A stretch of DNA of 14,164 bases from Rhodanobacter sp. (GCA_026193555.1 JAPHUU010000204.1:1-14164), one strand, 5' to 3'; numbered from the stretch's first letter, positions 1 to 7,715 are shown. Translations and numbers: made by a program. The notes: generated from the letters alone by a model not told the origin.

Positions 1-436
1 AAAGCTGTTCGAACTGGCCGACGCCGGCACCACCTTGCTGGTATCGACTCACCTGATGGATGAGGCTGAGCGCTGCCACCGGCTGGCGATCCTCGATCAT
101 GGCGTGCTGGTGGCCGATGGCACGCCGCGCGAGCTGACCGGAAGACTGGCGGGGCGAACCTTCATCGTCGAAGCGGCCGAGCCGCGTCGGTCACAGAAGC
201 TGATCGCTGGTGTACCCGGTGTGCTCAGCGTGGCGCAGATCGGCAACAGCCTGCGCATCCTGACCACCGACCTCGCCGCGATGGGCGAGAGAACGCTGGA
301 CACGTGCAGCGAGATCGACGACGTGCTGGCCAGGGCCGGTCTGCAGGGGCAGGCGGAGGCCACGCCGGCGAACCTCGAGGACGTCTTTGTCGCGGTCACC
401 CGCAATGACGAAAATCAGCGGAAACAGGCGGCATGA
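1..436 (+). CDS. ABC-2 type exporter ATP-binding protein, C-terminal part (5' truncated)
   Basis: The reading frame is open from base 2, so the gene begins outside the window. The Walker A, Q-loop, signature and Walker B regions are not present here. What remains starts just before the switch (H-loop) histidine in STHLMDEAERC, the form typical of ABC-2 exporter ATPases. It is followed by the LAILDHGVLVADGTPREL segment, which sets the D-loop/C-terminal side of the nucleotide-binding domain, and then a roughly 90-residue accessory C-terminal domain ending in NLEDVFVAVT. That NLEDVF ending is characteristic of YhhJ/YbhF/CcmA-like drug or polysaccharide exporter ATPases. The stop codon overlaps the start of the permease gene by four bases (ATGA), so the two are translationally coupled partners of one inner-membrane exporter. 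The substrate cannot be told from this sequence. An HlyD-like adaptor gene often lies upstream in such operons, but it would be outside the window. Confidence 0.9.
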   Translation, partial: KLFELADAGTTLLVSTHLMDEAERCHRLAILDHGVLVADGTPRELTGRLAGRTFIVEAAEPRRSQKLIAGVPGVLSVAQIGNSLRILTTDLAAMGERTLDTCSEIDDVLARAGLQGQAEATPANLEDVFVAVTRNDENQRKQAA

Positions 437-1542
437 ACTGGCGCCGGCTATGGGCGATCGTGATCAAGGAGTTGCGCCAGTTGCGGCGTGACCGCATCAC
501 GCTGGCGATGATCGTCGGTATTCCGGTGATCCAGCTTGTGCTGTTCGGCTATGCGATCAACCTGAACCTGCGCGGGCTCGAGGCCGGCATCGTGGACCAG
601 GCCAACACCGCCGGATCGCGTGCGCTGGTGATGGACATGCTGGCCACCCACGTGATTTCCGTGGCGCAGAAGGCCAATACGCCACAGCAGGCGATGGCAA
701 TGATTCGCCGCGGCGAGGTCAGCATCGGCATCGTGGTGCCGCCGGATTTCGAGCGCCGCCGGATCGATGGCCGCGCGGTGGCGCAGGTGCTGGTCGATGG
801 CAGCGACACCACGGTGCAGAGCGCGGCGGCGCAGCTGGCGCAGACGCCGCTGGACAGTTCGGCACCCGACCTGCGCGCACCTGCCAGCAGCACCCCGCCG
901 AGTCCGCGGATCAGTGTGGTCAGTTTCTATAATCCGCAGCGGCAGTCCGCGATCAACATCGTGCCCGGTCTGATCGGCGTGATCCTGACCATGACGATGG
1001 TGTTGTTCACCGCCATCGCGATCGTGCGCGAACGCGAGCGCGGCAACATGGAGCTGCTGATCGCCACCCCGCTGACCAGTGCCGAGCTGATGGTCGGCAA
1101 GGTGCTGCCCTACATCGCGATCGGGCTGGTGCAGACCACGGTGATCCTGGCGCTGGGGATCTGGCTGTTTGCGGTGCCGATACGCGGCAGCGTGCTCGAC
1201 GTCTATCTGGCGACAGCCCTGTTGATCATGGCGAGCCTCTCCCTCGGCCTGTTGATCTCGACCCGGGCACAGTCGCAGTTCCAGGCGATGCAGATGACCT
1301 TCTTCGTGTTCCTGCCGTCGATCCTGCTGTCGGGTTTCATGTTCCCGTTCGCCGGCATGCCGAAGGTGGCGCAATGGATGGCCGAAGTGCTGCCGCTGAC
1401 CCACTTTCTGCGATTGATCCGTGGCGTGATGCTTCGCGGCGCGGGCCTGTGGGAGTTGTGGGGCGACGTGCTGGCGCTGGCCGCGTTCATCGTGGTGATG
1501 ATGACCGCCGCGATCCTGCGCTTCCGCAAACGGCTGGATTGA
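433..1542 (+). CDS. ABC-2 type transporter permease (YbhS/YhhJ-like)
   Basis: This 369-residue inner-membrane permease partners the preceding ATPase. The architecture is that of the ABC-2 family. A short cytoplasmic N-terminus with KELRQLRRDR leads into a first membrane helix (about 22-43). A long periplasmic domain (about 44-172) contains a Ser/Pro-rich stretch at 138-158. Five further helices follow at roughly 174-198, 222-248, 257-276, 285-307 and 343-363. The cytoplasmic loop RERERGNMELLIATPLT (199-214) is the conserved ABC-2 coupling-helix region. Length and layout match YbhS/YbhR/YhhJ proteins, which export drugs or unknown small molecules and often work with an HlyD-type periplasmic adaptor. 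The start is the ATG overlapping the upstream stop, with only a weak AGGCGG-like ribosome site, consistent with translational coupling. Substrate is unknown. A REP palindrome lies 40 bases after the stop and may protect or end the transcript. Confidence 0.9.
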   Translation: MNWRRLWAIVIKELRQLRRDRITLAMIVGIPVIQLVLFGYAINLNLRGLEAGIVDQANTAGSRALVMDMLATHVISVAQKANTPQQAMAMIRRGEVSIGIVVPPDFERRRIDGRAVAQVLVDGSDTTVQSAAAQLAQTPLDSSAPDLRAPASSTPPSPRISVVSFYNPQRQSAINIVPGLIGVILTMTMVLFTAIAIVRERERGNMELLIATPLTSAELMVGKVLPYIAIGLVQTTVILALGIWLFAVPIRGSVLDVYLATALLIMASLSLGLLISTRAQSQFQAMQMTFFVFLPSILLSGFMFPFAGMPKVAQWMAEVLPLTHFLRLIRGVMLRGAGLWELWGDVLALAAFIVVMMTAAILRFRKRLD

Positions 1543-1582
1543 TCGTCGTTTGTGCTGCCGCGCGCCTCGCGTCTGGCATACC

Positions 1583-1658
1583 TGTAGGAGCGCACCCTGT
1601 GCGCGATGCTTTTCGGCCACGTGACCGAAAGCTTTCACGCACAGGGTGCGCTCCTACA
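1583..1658. repeat. REP pair (BIME-like) with GTAG heads, near-perfect 76-base palindrome
   Basis: Two REP units face each other about a centre at CACGTG (1618-1623). The first 21 bases of each arm are identical, and the inner part of each arm carries several mismatches. Each arm starts with TGTAG, so the GTAG head is at 1584-1587 on plus and 1654-1657 on minus. Each then forms its own hairpin: GCGCAC-CCT-GTGCGC at 1590-1604, and the same with one G-U pair on the other arm. This matches GTAG-class REP elements such as the SMAG repeats of Stenotrophomonas, which are mobilised by RAYT (TnpA-REP) transposases. It sits in the 122-base gap between the convergent permease and miaB genes, where it could block read-through in both directions and stabilise 3' ends. 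No RAYT gene is in the window. Confidence 0.88.
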
Positions 1659-1664
1659 ATTGCT

Positions 1665-3023
1665 TCAAGGCGTCGCGCCTCCCCCCGTGCGCTCCTTCGC
1701 GAGCTGGATGCGCCCGCGCAGCGAATTGGCCATCGCCTCGGTGATCAGCACGTCGACGAACCGGCCGATCAGGCGCGGGTGGCCGGCGAAGTTGACGTAG
1801 CGCATGTTCTCGGTGCGTCCCATCAGTTCGCTGGCATCACGGGTGCTGGGCTTTTCCACCAGCACGCGCTGCACGCTGCCGACCATCGCTTCGCTGATTT
1901 TCTTGGCGTTGGCGTTGATCGCCGCCTGCAGCCGCATCAGGCGATCGTGCTTTTCCGTGGCCGGGGTGTCGTCGGCGAGGTTGGCGGCCGGTGTGCCGGG
2001 ACGCGAGGAGAAGATGAAGGAGAAGCTCTGGTCGAAGCCGATGTCCTCGATCAGTTTCATGGTCTTGCCGAAGTCCTCCTCGGTCTCACCGGGGAAGCCG
2101 ACGATGAAGTCCGACGACACGCAGATGTCCGGGCGCACCGCGCGCAGCTTGCGGATCTTCTGCTTGAATTCCAGCGCGGTGTAGCCGCGCTTCATCGCGC
2201 TGAGGATGCGATCCGAGCCGGCCTGCACCGGCAGGTGCAGGTAGTTCGCCAGCTGCGGCACGTTGGCGTAGGCCTCGATCAGCGAGTCGGAGAACTCCAG
2301 CGGATGCGAGGTGGTGAAGCGGATCCGGCCGATGCCCTCGATCTGCGCGATCGCGTGGATCAGCACCGCCAGGTCGGCGATGCCGCCGTCGTGGGTGGGA
2401 CCGCGGTAGGCGTTGACGTTCTGACCGAGCAGGTTCACCTCGCGCACGCCCTGCGCGGTCAGCTTGACCACTTCCACCAGCACGTCGTCGAACGGGCGGC
2501 TGAGTTCCTCGCCCCGGGTATACGGCACCACGCAGTAGCTGCAGTACTTCGAGCAGCCTTCCATGATCGAGACGAACGCGGTCGGGCCTTCGGCGCGCGG
2601 CTCGGGCAGGCGGTCGAACTTCTCGATCTCGGGGAAGCTGATGTCCACCTGCGGCTTGCCGCTGGCACGCTGCGCTTCGATCAACTGCGGCAGGCGATGC
2701 AGGGTCTGCGGGCCGAACACCAGGTCGACGTAGGGTGCGCGCTTGACGATCGCTTCGCCTTCCTGGCTGGCCACGCATCCGCCGACGCCGATCAGCACCG
2801 GCTTGCCGTCCTTCTTGTGCTGCTTCCAGCGGCCGAGCTGGCTGAACACCTTCTCCTGCGCCTTCTCGCGGATCGAGCAGGTGTTGATCAGGATCACGTC
2901 GGCCTCGGATTCGTCCTGGGTCAGCTCCATCCCGTGCGAGGCCTTCAGCACGTCGGCCATCTTGGCCGAGTCGTACTCGTTCATCTGGCAGCCGTGGGTC
3001 TTGATGAAAAGCTTGCCGCTCAT
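1665..3023 (-). CDS. miaB: tRNA-2-methylthio-N6-dimethylallyladenosine synthase MiaB
   Basis: This radical-SAM methylthiotransferase converts i6A37 to ms2i6A37 in tRNAs that read UNN codons. The protein has 452 residues, about the usual length. The N-terminal MTTase (UPF0004) domain starts with [13 protein letters not shown] and holds the three ligands of the auxiliary 4Fe-4S cluster: C12, C49 (NTCSIREKA) and C83 (GGCVA). The radical-SAM domain carries the CxxxCxxC cluster C157/C161/C164 in GCSKYCSYC, then [11 protein letters not shown] (196-206), HLPVQAGSD (263-271) and [13 protein letters not shown] (306-318). A TRAM RNA-binding domain follows at about 378-441. The chosen start ([12 protein letters not shown]) matches the family N-terminus; an in-frame extension to 3116 is unlike MiaB and was rejected. 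No strong ribosome site precedes it. In many relatives miaB is followed by phoH/ybeZ, but here the downstream neighbour is the REP palindrome and a convergent ABC permease gene, so it is probably monocistronic. Confidence 0.97.
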   Translation of the reverse strand: MSGKLFIKTHGCQMNEYDSAKMADVLKASHGMELTQDESEADVILINTCSIREKAQEKVFSQLGRWKQHKKDGKPVLIGVGGCVASQEGEAIVKRAPYVDLVFGPQTLHRLPQLIEAQRASGKPQVDISFPEIEKFDRLPEPRAEGPTAFVSIMEGCSKYCSYCVVPYTRGEELSRPFDDVLVEVVKLTAQGVREVNLLGQNVNAYRGPTHDGGIADLAVLIHAIAQIEGIGRIRFTTSHPLEFSDSLIEAYANVPQLANYLHLPVQAGSDRILSAMKRGYTALEFKQKIRKLRAVRPDICVSSDFIVGFPGETEEDFGKTMKLIEDIGFDQSFSFIFSSRPGTPAANLADDTPATEKHDRLMRLQAAINANAKKISEAMVGSVQRVLVEKPSTRDASELMGRTENMRYVNFAGHPRLIGRFVDVLITEAMANSLRGRIQLAKERTGGGATP

Positions 3024-3068
3024 GACGTGGGTACCGTGGTTCGTGAAGCAGGAGGTGCGATCCGCTGA

Positions 3069-3104
3069 ACCGCGCAGTCTACCCTCACCGCGGATCACTC
3101 GCCA
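3069..3104 (-). promoter_or_regulatory. possible weak promoter for miaB
   Basis: On the minus strand a TAGACT -10-like hexamer (3076-3081) has a poor TGGCGA -35 (3099-3104) at 17-base spacing, placing a start near 3069 and a leader of about 46 bases. Only the -10 is persuasive. The rest of the 262-base divergent gap (3024-3285) shows no RNA gene or repeat that I can recognise. Confidence 0.25.
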
Positions 3105-3285
3105 GCGCATCGGCATGAAAGATCAAGGACTTGCAGGGTGGGTCGTGACTCCGCTGACGCTGCCAGCGGATGGCCGGCGGCATTGGCTGCCGCGGACGCC
3201 TGTATTCGGGCGAAGCCGGTGCTGGCGCACGAAACGATGGTCGCCCACTTGGCGGCAGGGGGCGCATGGCGGCACACTGCCAGCC

Positions 3286-4461
3286 ATGTTCGACGTTGCA
3301 GGCCATGGGGGAAGCGTCGATCGGTCCGCTCGCCGCTTCCCCGTCCGTTCGATCCTGTCCCGGGTCGCATTCGGCTGCGTGTTGTTGTCGGGCTTGTCCT
3401 GGTCTCGCCCGGCTCTGGCGGGCGCGTTGTATCACTGTACCGGTGCCAGTGGCGAAGCCGTGTTCAGCAGCAGCAAGGCGGGATATCGCGATTGCCGGCG
3501 AATCCGCACGTTCGCGGCGCCGTCGCCGCGGCATCGGGCGCCGCCGCCGCGGGTCTCGTTGACCGCCGTCACCGGCTCAGTGGCGACCACGGCCCGCCGC
3601 CTGCCGGCGGCCGAGGCGACACCGACCTCGCTCGCCCGGGTGCAGGGTTCGGTCGTGGCCACTGCGCAAGCCCGGAGCACGGCCGGCGTGCCGCGCGAAT
3701 CGCTGAGTGCGGTGCAGGGGGCATCGGAAACCCATGTCGACGATGGTGTGCCGCTGACGGCTGTTGCCGGCGGCAGGTCGGGGCAGTGGAGCTACCACGA
3801 GTCGCGCATGGCCGCGGCCGACGTGACGGCAGCGACTGCCACGCAGGGCAGCCGAGTGTTGCGCGGTGCGGTGTATCGGATCGTACGCGGCGACGGTAGC
3901 GTGGAGTACACCAACCTGCGTCCCGCCGCCGGGCAGAAGGGCCATGCGGTGACCATGCTGTTCAGCTACATCGCTACCTGTGTCGCTTGTGATCTGCACT
4001 CGACTGTCCGCTGGGGCAGTGTTCCGCTCAACCTTACCGCCTATGCCGACACGATCCGCTCGGCCAGCGTCGAATATGATGTCGACGAGGCGTTTCTGCG
4101 CGCGATCATTCATGCCGAGAGCGCGTTCAATCCCCGTGCAATGTCGCTGCAGGGAGCGCAAGGGTTGATGCAACTGATGCCAGCCACAGCCAGCGACATG
4201 GGTGTGCTGGATGCGTTCAATACCGACCAGAACATCCGTGGTGGCGCGCGTTACCTGAGCCTTCTGCTGCACGATTTCAAAGGCAATGAGCGTCTGGCCG
4301 CCGCCGCCTACAACGCGGGCCCCGGCGCGGTGCAGCGTTACAGTGGTGTGCCGCCGTACGCGGAAACCACGGTCTACGTGGAGCGCGTGGAGACTCTGCG
4401 CAGGCGTTACGAGTCGGCGATCCATCCGCCATTGGCGGCGGCAGCCATCGGGCACGGATGA
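3286..4461 (+). CDS. exported lytic transglycosylase (SLT domain) with DUF4124-like modules and repeat linker
   Basis: This 391-residue protein probably cleaves the MurNAc-GlcNAc bond of peptidoglycan in the periplasm. The N-terminus has basic residues, a hydrophobic core (about 28-40) and an ALA-G signal-peptidase site near 45. Residues 46-75 (ALYHCTGASGEAVFSS) look like a DUF4124-type module. A second, similar stretch lies at 195-213 (AVYRIVRGDGSVEYTN). Between them is a low-complexity Ala/Thr/Ser/Arg linker with a degenerate repeat. The C-terminal SLT domain (about 250-378) has the catalytic Glu278 in HAESAFNP, then GLMQLMPAT (293-301) and AYNAGPGAV (341-349), all standard for family 1 transglycosylases. 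The start is the only sensible one ahead of the signal peptide: an in-frame ATG at 3115 would bury it, and no GTG or TTG lies between. No strong ribosome site is seen. The gene ends one base short of the convergent DegS-like gene. Its place in the SLT family is firm; the role of the linker is unknown. Confidence 0.9.
   Translation: MFDVAGHGGSVDRSARRFPVRSILSRVAFGCVLLSGLSWSRPALAGALYHCTGASGEAVFSSSKAGYRDCRRIRTFAAPSPRHRAPPPRVSLTAVTGSVATTARRLPAAEATPTSLARVQGSVVATAQARSTAGVPRESLSAVQGASETHVDDGVPLTAVAGGRSGQWSYHESRMAAADVTAATATQGSRVLRGAVYRIVRGDGSVEYTNLRPAAGQKGHAVTMLFSYIATCVACDLHSTVRWGSVPLNLTAYADTIRSASVEYDVDEAFLRAIIHAESAFNPRAMSLQGAQGLMQLMPATASDMGVLDAFNTDQNIRGGARYLSLLLHDFKGNERLAAAAYNAGPGAVQRYSGVPPYAETTVYVERVETLRRRYESAIHPPLAAAAIGHG
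3556..3783 (+). repeat. degenerate 24-residue repeats inside the transglycosylase linker
   Basis: Residues 91-166 contain four copies of an S-L-x-A-V-x-G-S-like motif: SLTAVTGSVA (91), SLARVQGSVV (115), SLSAVQGASE (139) and PLTAVAGGRS (156). The first three are exactly 24 residues apart; the last follows after 17-18. The repeat is visible at protein level and is only loose at DNA level, which suggests an old duplication rather than recent slippage. I know of no named family that it matches. Confidence 0.6.
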
Positions 4462-4462
4462 A

Positions 4463-5641
4463 TCAATTCCCTGCGGTCGCGCTGGCACTCATCGGCGGCC
4501 GTTGCACCAGGGTCACCTCGACACGGAACGGACTGCCGTTGCGCAGGCCGGTTACCTCGACCTTGGTGCCGGGTTTCAGTGCCGCCTCGTGACGACGCAG
4601 ATCGGCCGGATCGAGGATGTCGTCACTGCCGATACGCAGCAGGATGTCGTGCGGCAGGATGCCCGCTTGTGCCGCCGGGCCGCCTGGGTAGACCACGGTC
4701 ACCTGCGCGCCCCTCGCAGCCGCCGGCAAGCCGCTGTTGGCGGGCAAGGGCACGAAGGCGTAGTCGGCGCCGATCCAGCCACGCACCACATGGCCGGTGG
4801 CGATGATCTGATCCAGCACTTTCTTGGCGGTGGCCACCGGAATGGCAAAGCCGATGCCTTCGGCGCCTACCGCCTTGCCGATGAGCAAGGTATTGATGCC
4901 GACCAGCTCGCCTTCGGTATTGACCAGCGCTCCGCCGGAATTGCCGAGGTTGATGGCGGCGTCGGTCTGGATGAAATCCTCGGCACTGGTGCTGTTCAAC
5001 TGACGATCGATTGCGCTGACGATGCCCATGGTCACTGTCTGGCCGATGCCGAGCGGGTTGCCGATCGCCAACACCACGTCACCGGCACGCAGTTGGGTCT
5101 GGTCGGCCAGGTGGATCACCGGCAGGTTGCTGGCGTCGATCTTCAGTACCGCCAAGTCGGATTCCTCATCCGCCCCCACCAGGGTGGCCTTGGCGATGCG
5201 ACCGTCGTAAAGCAGCACCTGGATGTCGGCGGCGTTGGCGATCACGTGATTGTTGGTCAGTACGTAGCCCTGACCGCGGGAGCTGACGATGACGCCCGAG
5301 CCGAGTGTCTGTTCGCGATGCTGGTAGGTCGTCGGCCTGCCGCCAAAAAGCTGCTGCAGGACCGGGTTTTCGTACATCTGGACCGCCTGTTCGGTGACTA
5401 TCTTGTTGGCGTAGATGTTGACCACCGAGGGCGCCGCCACCGCCACCGCGTCGGCATAGGAGACCGGCTCGTTGTGAACCGGGGGCAGGCTGGCGGTCAC
5501 CGACGGCGGATTGGCGAGACCAAAGCGTTGGCGCAAACGTTCACCGGTGCCTGGCCAGATCAGGCCGATCACGAACGCCGCCGCCAATCCGAGGATGACG
5601 AAGCGCGTAATGAAGGTAAGCGTGCCAGCGGCGTGTTTCAT
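4463..5641 (-). CDS. degS: DegS/AlgW-like membrane-anchored serine protease (S1C, one PDZ domain)
   Basis: This 392-residue HtrA-family protease has a single N-terminal membrane helix (about 9-29) that anchors it in the inner membrane, facing the periplasm. The trypsin-like domain holds the triad H132 (TNNHVI), D162 (ESDLAVLKI) and S235 (NLGNSGGA), plus the VVLAIGNPLGIGQTVTMGIVS segment typical of the family. One PDZ domain follows (about 287-379). One PDZ domain and a membrane anchor fit DegS/AlgW better than DegP/DegQ, which have two PDZ domains and a cleaved signal. DegS starts envelope-stress signalling by cutting the anti-sigma factor RseA/MucA when its PDZ senses misfolded porins. No rpoE/rseA genes are here, so the substrate is inferred. 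The gene diverges from petA across 176 bases; I see no clear promoter for it. Automatic annotation sometimes mislabels such proteins 2-alkenal reductase. The symbol is by resemblance; algW would be the Pseudomonas name. Confidence 0.85.
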   Translation of the reverse strand: MKHAAGTLTFITRFVILGLAAAFVIGLIWPGTGERLRQRFGLANPPSVTASLPPVHNEPVSYADAVAVAAPSVVNIYANKIVTEQAVQMYENPVLQQLFGGRPTTYQHREQTLGSGVIVSSRGQGYVLTNNHVIANAADIQVLLYDGRIAKATLVGADEESDLAVLKIDASNLPVIHLADQTQLRAGDVVLAIGNPLGIGQTVTMGIVSAIDRQLNSTSAEDFIQTDAAINLGNSGGALVNTEGELVGINTLLIGKAVGAEGIGFAIPVATAKKVLDQIIATGHVVRGWIGADYAFVPLPANSGLPAAARGAQVTVVYPGGPAAQAGILPHDILLRIGSDDILDPADLRRHEAALKPGTKVEVTGLRNGSPFRVEVTLVQRPPMSASATAGN

Positions 5642-5729
5642 AGGGTGAAGAAGTGTCTTGGCCGGTCATGGCGGAAGGGGGTGCGGCAAGTTGACTGTGC
5701 CGACGACGTACTATTCGCGCTCACATTCA

Positions 5730-5758
5730 TTGTACGGGGCGACGCCCAACGCTACACT
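5730..5758 (+). promoter_or_regulatory. sigma70-type promoter of the petABC operon
   Basis: TTGTAC (5730-5735) and TACACT (5753-5758) are separated by exactly 17 bases, giving a predicted start near 5765 and a leader of about 50 bases before the preferred petA start. A small GGGGT/ACCCC hairpin (5773-5787) lies in that leader. This is the best promoter match in the window and is placed as expected for a bc1 operon. Confidence 0.6.
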
Positions 5759-5807
5759 AACGCGATTTTTGCGGGGTCCCAAACCCCACCATGACATTGC
5801 AAGTACC

Positions 5808-5811
5808 GGAG
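5808..5811 (+). promoter_or_regulatory. petA ribosome binding site that decides the start
   Basis: GGAG lies six bases before the ATG at 5818. The in-frame ATG at 5791 has only GC-rich hairpin sequence ahead of it, so 5818 is preferred. That start also puts the twin-arginine motif at residues 9-14, close to the N-terminus. Confidence 0.65.
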
Positions 5812-5817
5812 ATCCTG

Positions 5818-6414
5818 ATGGCGAACGAAGTCGTCGATCATAGCCGCCGCCGTTTCCTTACAGCAGCCACCGCGGTGGTTGGTGGTGTGGGAATCGTGTC
5901 GGCAGCTGTGCCCTTCATCAAGTCTTGGGAGCCCAGCGCGCGCGCCAAGGCCGCAGGTGCTCCGGTCACGGCCGATATCAGCAAGATCGAGCTGGGACAA
6001 AAGGTGGACTACGCCTGGCGCGGTCTGCCCGTTTTTGTCGTCAACCGGACCAAGGAGCAATTGGCATTGCTGCCCAGCCTGGACCCCCGACTGACGGATC
6101 CGAACTCCTCGGTCGACCAGCAACCCTCCTACATCAAGGGTGTTGATCGTTCGATCAAACCCGAGTGGCTGGTGGTGGTCGGTATCTGCACCCATCTGGG
6201 TTGCGTGCCGGAGTTCGTGCCGGTGATCAGGCCCGAATCGTTCGATCCGGAATGGAAAGGCGGCTTCTTCTGCCCGTGCCACAAATCACGCTATGACTTG
6301 TCGGGCCGCGTCTTCAAGGGCGTGCCGGCGCCGAAGAATCTGCAAGTGCCCGCGTACCACTTCGTGGACGACACGCATATCCAGATTGGTGTGGATCCGC
6401 AGGAGGCTGGCTAA
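5818..6414 (+). CDS. petA: ubiquinol-cytochrome c reductase, Rieske iron-sulfur subunit
   Basis: This is the Rieske subunit (198 residues) of the cytochrome bc1 complex. It takes one electron from ubiquinol at the Qo site and passes it to cytochrome c1. The N-terminus has a twin-arginine motif, SRRRFL (9-14), and one hydrophobic helix (about 16-34) that usually stays as the membrane anchor after Tat export. The 2Fe-2S cluster ligands are C124 and H126 in CTHLGC and C152 and H155 in CPCHKS; C129 and C154 would form the stabilising disulfide. The SGRVFKGVPAPKNLQVP segment (162-178) is the usual Pro-loop side of the fold. Length is normal for proteobacterial PetA. It is the first gene of the pet operon, behind a good promoter, and its stop overlaps the petB start by one base (TAATG). 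All expected ligands are present, so it should be functional. Confidence 0.97.
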   Translation: MANEVVDHSRRRFLTAATAVVGGVGIVSAAVPFIKSWEPSARAKAAGAPVTADISKIELGQKVDYAWRGLPVFVVNRTKEQLALLPSLDPRLTDPNSSVDQQPSYIKGVDRSIKPEWLVVVGICTHLGCVPEFVPVIRPESFDPEWKGGFFCPCHKSRYDLSGRVFKGVPAPKNLQVPAYHFVDDTHIQIGVDPQEAG

Positions 6415-7715
6415 TGTCTAATGTATTTACCCGCATGGGCGACTGGATCACCGAGCGCTCGCCGGGCCTGATGCCGATGTACCGCAAGCATCTGTCCGAG
6501 TATTACGCGCCAAAGACGTTCAACCTCTGGTACTACTTCGGTTCGCTGGCGATGCTGGTGCTGGTCAACCAGATCGTGACCGGCATTTTCCTCACCATGA
6601 ACTACAACCCGAGCGCGGCCGGAGCCTTCGACTCGGTCGAGTACATCATGCGTGATGTGGAGTGGGGTTGGCTGATCCGCTACATGCACTCCACCGGCGC
6701 TTCGCTGTTCTTCGTGGTGGTCTTCCTGCACATGTTCCGCGGCATCATGTACGGCTCCTTCAAGAAGCCGCGTGAGCTGGTCTGGCTGCTGGGCATGATG
6801 ATCTACCTGGCGCTGATGGCCGAAGCCTTCATGGGTTACGTGCTGCCGTGGGGCAACATGTCGTTCTGGGGCGCGAAGGTGATCATCTCGCTGTTCGGCA
6901 CGATTCCGGTGGTCGGTGGTCACCTGGTCGAATGGATCATGGGCGATTACCTGCCCGCCGATGCAACGTTGAATCGGTTCTTCGCATTGCACGTGATCGC
7001 ATTGCCGATGGTGCTGTTGCTGCTGGTGGTGCTGCACCTTGCCGCCCTGCACGAGGTGGGCTCGAACAACCCCGATGGGGTGGAGATCAAGAAGGGGCCG
7101 AAAGGCAACCGGTGGAGCCCGTTGGCACCCGCCGATGGCATTCCGTTCCACCCGTATTACACGGTGAAGGATCTGTTCGGTGTCGGCGTCTTCCTGATGG
7201 TTGCCGCTTTCATCATCTTCTTCGCGCCGACGCTGGGTGGATGGTTCCTCGAGCACGACAACTTCATCCGGGCGAACAACCTGGTGACGCCGTCGCTGAT
7301 CAAGCCTTCGTGGTACTTCACGCCGTTCTACGCGATCGTGCGCATGTTCCCGGCGATGTTCGGCACCGCAGTCTGGGGCGTGGTGGCGATGTTCGGGTCG
7401 ATCGCCGTGCTGTTCGCGTTGCCCTGGTTCGATGTCGGCAAGGTCAAGTCGATCCGTTATCGCGGCACCGGCTACAAGGTCGCTCTGGGCATGTGGGTGT
7501 TTGCCTTCTTCGGGCTGGGCGCGATCGGCACGGACATGACGGCGGAACTGATTCCGGAACTGTTCGGCAACGTCGACGTGACGTTCTGGGAGAATCTGTT
7601 CGGGCGCACCATGGTCCTGATCTATTTCGGATTCTTCGTGTTCCTGTGGTTCTACACACATTTCGGCTGGGAAAAGACCAAGCCGGTGCCGGAGCGGGTG
7701 ACAACGCATGACTAA
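6414..7715 (+). CDS. petB: cytochrome b subunit of the bc1 complex
   Basis: This 433-residue integral membrane subunit carries hemes bL and bH and forms the quinol oxidation (Qo) and quinone reduction (Qi) sites. The four heme-ligand histidines are visible as two pairs: H92 (RYMHSTGAS) and H106 (FLHMFRG) in helix B, and H193 (FALHVIAL) and H208 (VVLHLAALHE) in helix D. The N-terminal half (helices A-D) and the C-terminal half are fused, as in bc1 rather than b6f. The Qo motif, usually PEWY or PVWY, reads PSWY at 298-301, followed by FTPFYAIVR. The C-terminus runs through three helices to FYTHFGWEK. A textbook AGGAGG (6401-6406) sits seven bases before the ATG. The stop overlaps the petC start by eight bases. 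Family and completeness are certain; the effect of the Ser in the Qo motif is unknown. Confidence 0.97.
   Translation: MSNVFTRMGDWITERSPGLMPMYRKHLSEYYAPKTFNLWYYFGSLAMLVLVNQIVTGIFLTMNYNPSAAGAFDSVEYIMRDVEWGWLIRYMHSTGASLFFVVVFLHMFRGIMYGSFKKPRELVWLLGMMIYLALMAEAFMGYVLPWGNMSFWGAKVIISLFGTIPVVGGHLVEWIMGDYLPADATLNRFFALHVIALPMVLLLLVVLHLAALHEVGSNNPDGVEIKKGPKGNRWSPLAPADGIPFHPYYTVKDLFGVGVFLMVAAFIIFFAPTLGGWFLEHDNFIRANNLVTPSLIKPSWYFTPFYAIVRMFPAMFGTAVWGVVAMFGSIAVLFALPWFDVGKVKSIRYRGTGYKVALGMWVFAFFGLGAIGTDMTAELIPELFGNVDVTFWENLFGRTMVLIYFGFFVFLWFYTHFGWEKTKPVPERVTTHD

Noticed and set aside
448..1638. A 396-codon minus-strand frame opposite the ABC permease gene
   Set aside because: It is a His/Gln/Arg-rich shadow of a membrane protein gene, and its start falls inside the REP palindrome.
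1374..3068. A long plus-strand open frame (564 codons) antisense to miaB
   Set aside because: miaB on the other strand is complete with every cluster cysteine. The antisense product is His/Arg/Ala-rich with no domain, as expected from a high-GC shadow frame.
3115..3285. An upstream ATG that would lengthen the transglycosylase by 57 residues
   Set aside because: It would place the signal peptide far inside the protein, and the added sequence is Arg/Trp-rich and unlike any leader.
4286..5794. A 502-codon plus-strand frame antisense to the DegS-like gene
   Set aside because: It starts inside the transglycosylase and runs over the protease gene. Its composition is a mirror of the real gene and shows no motif.
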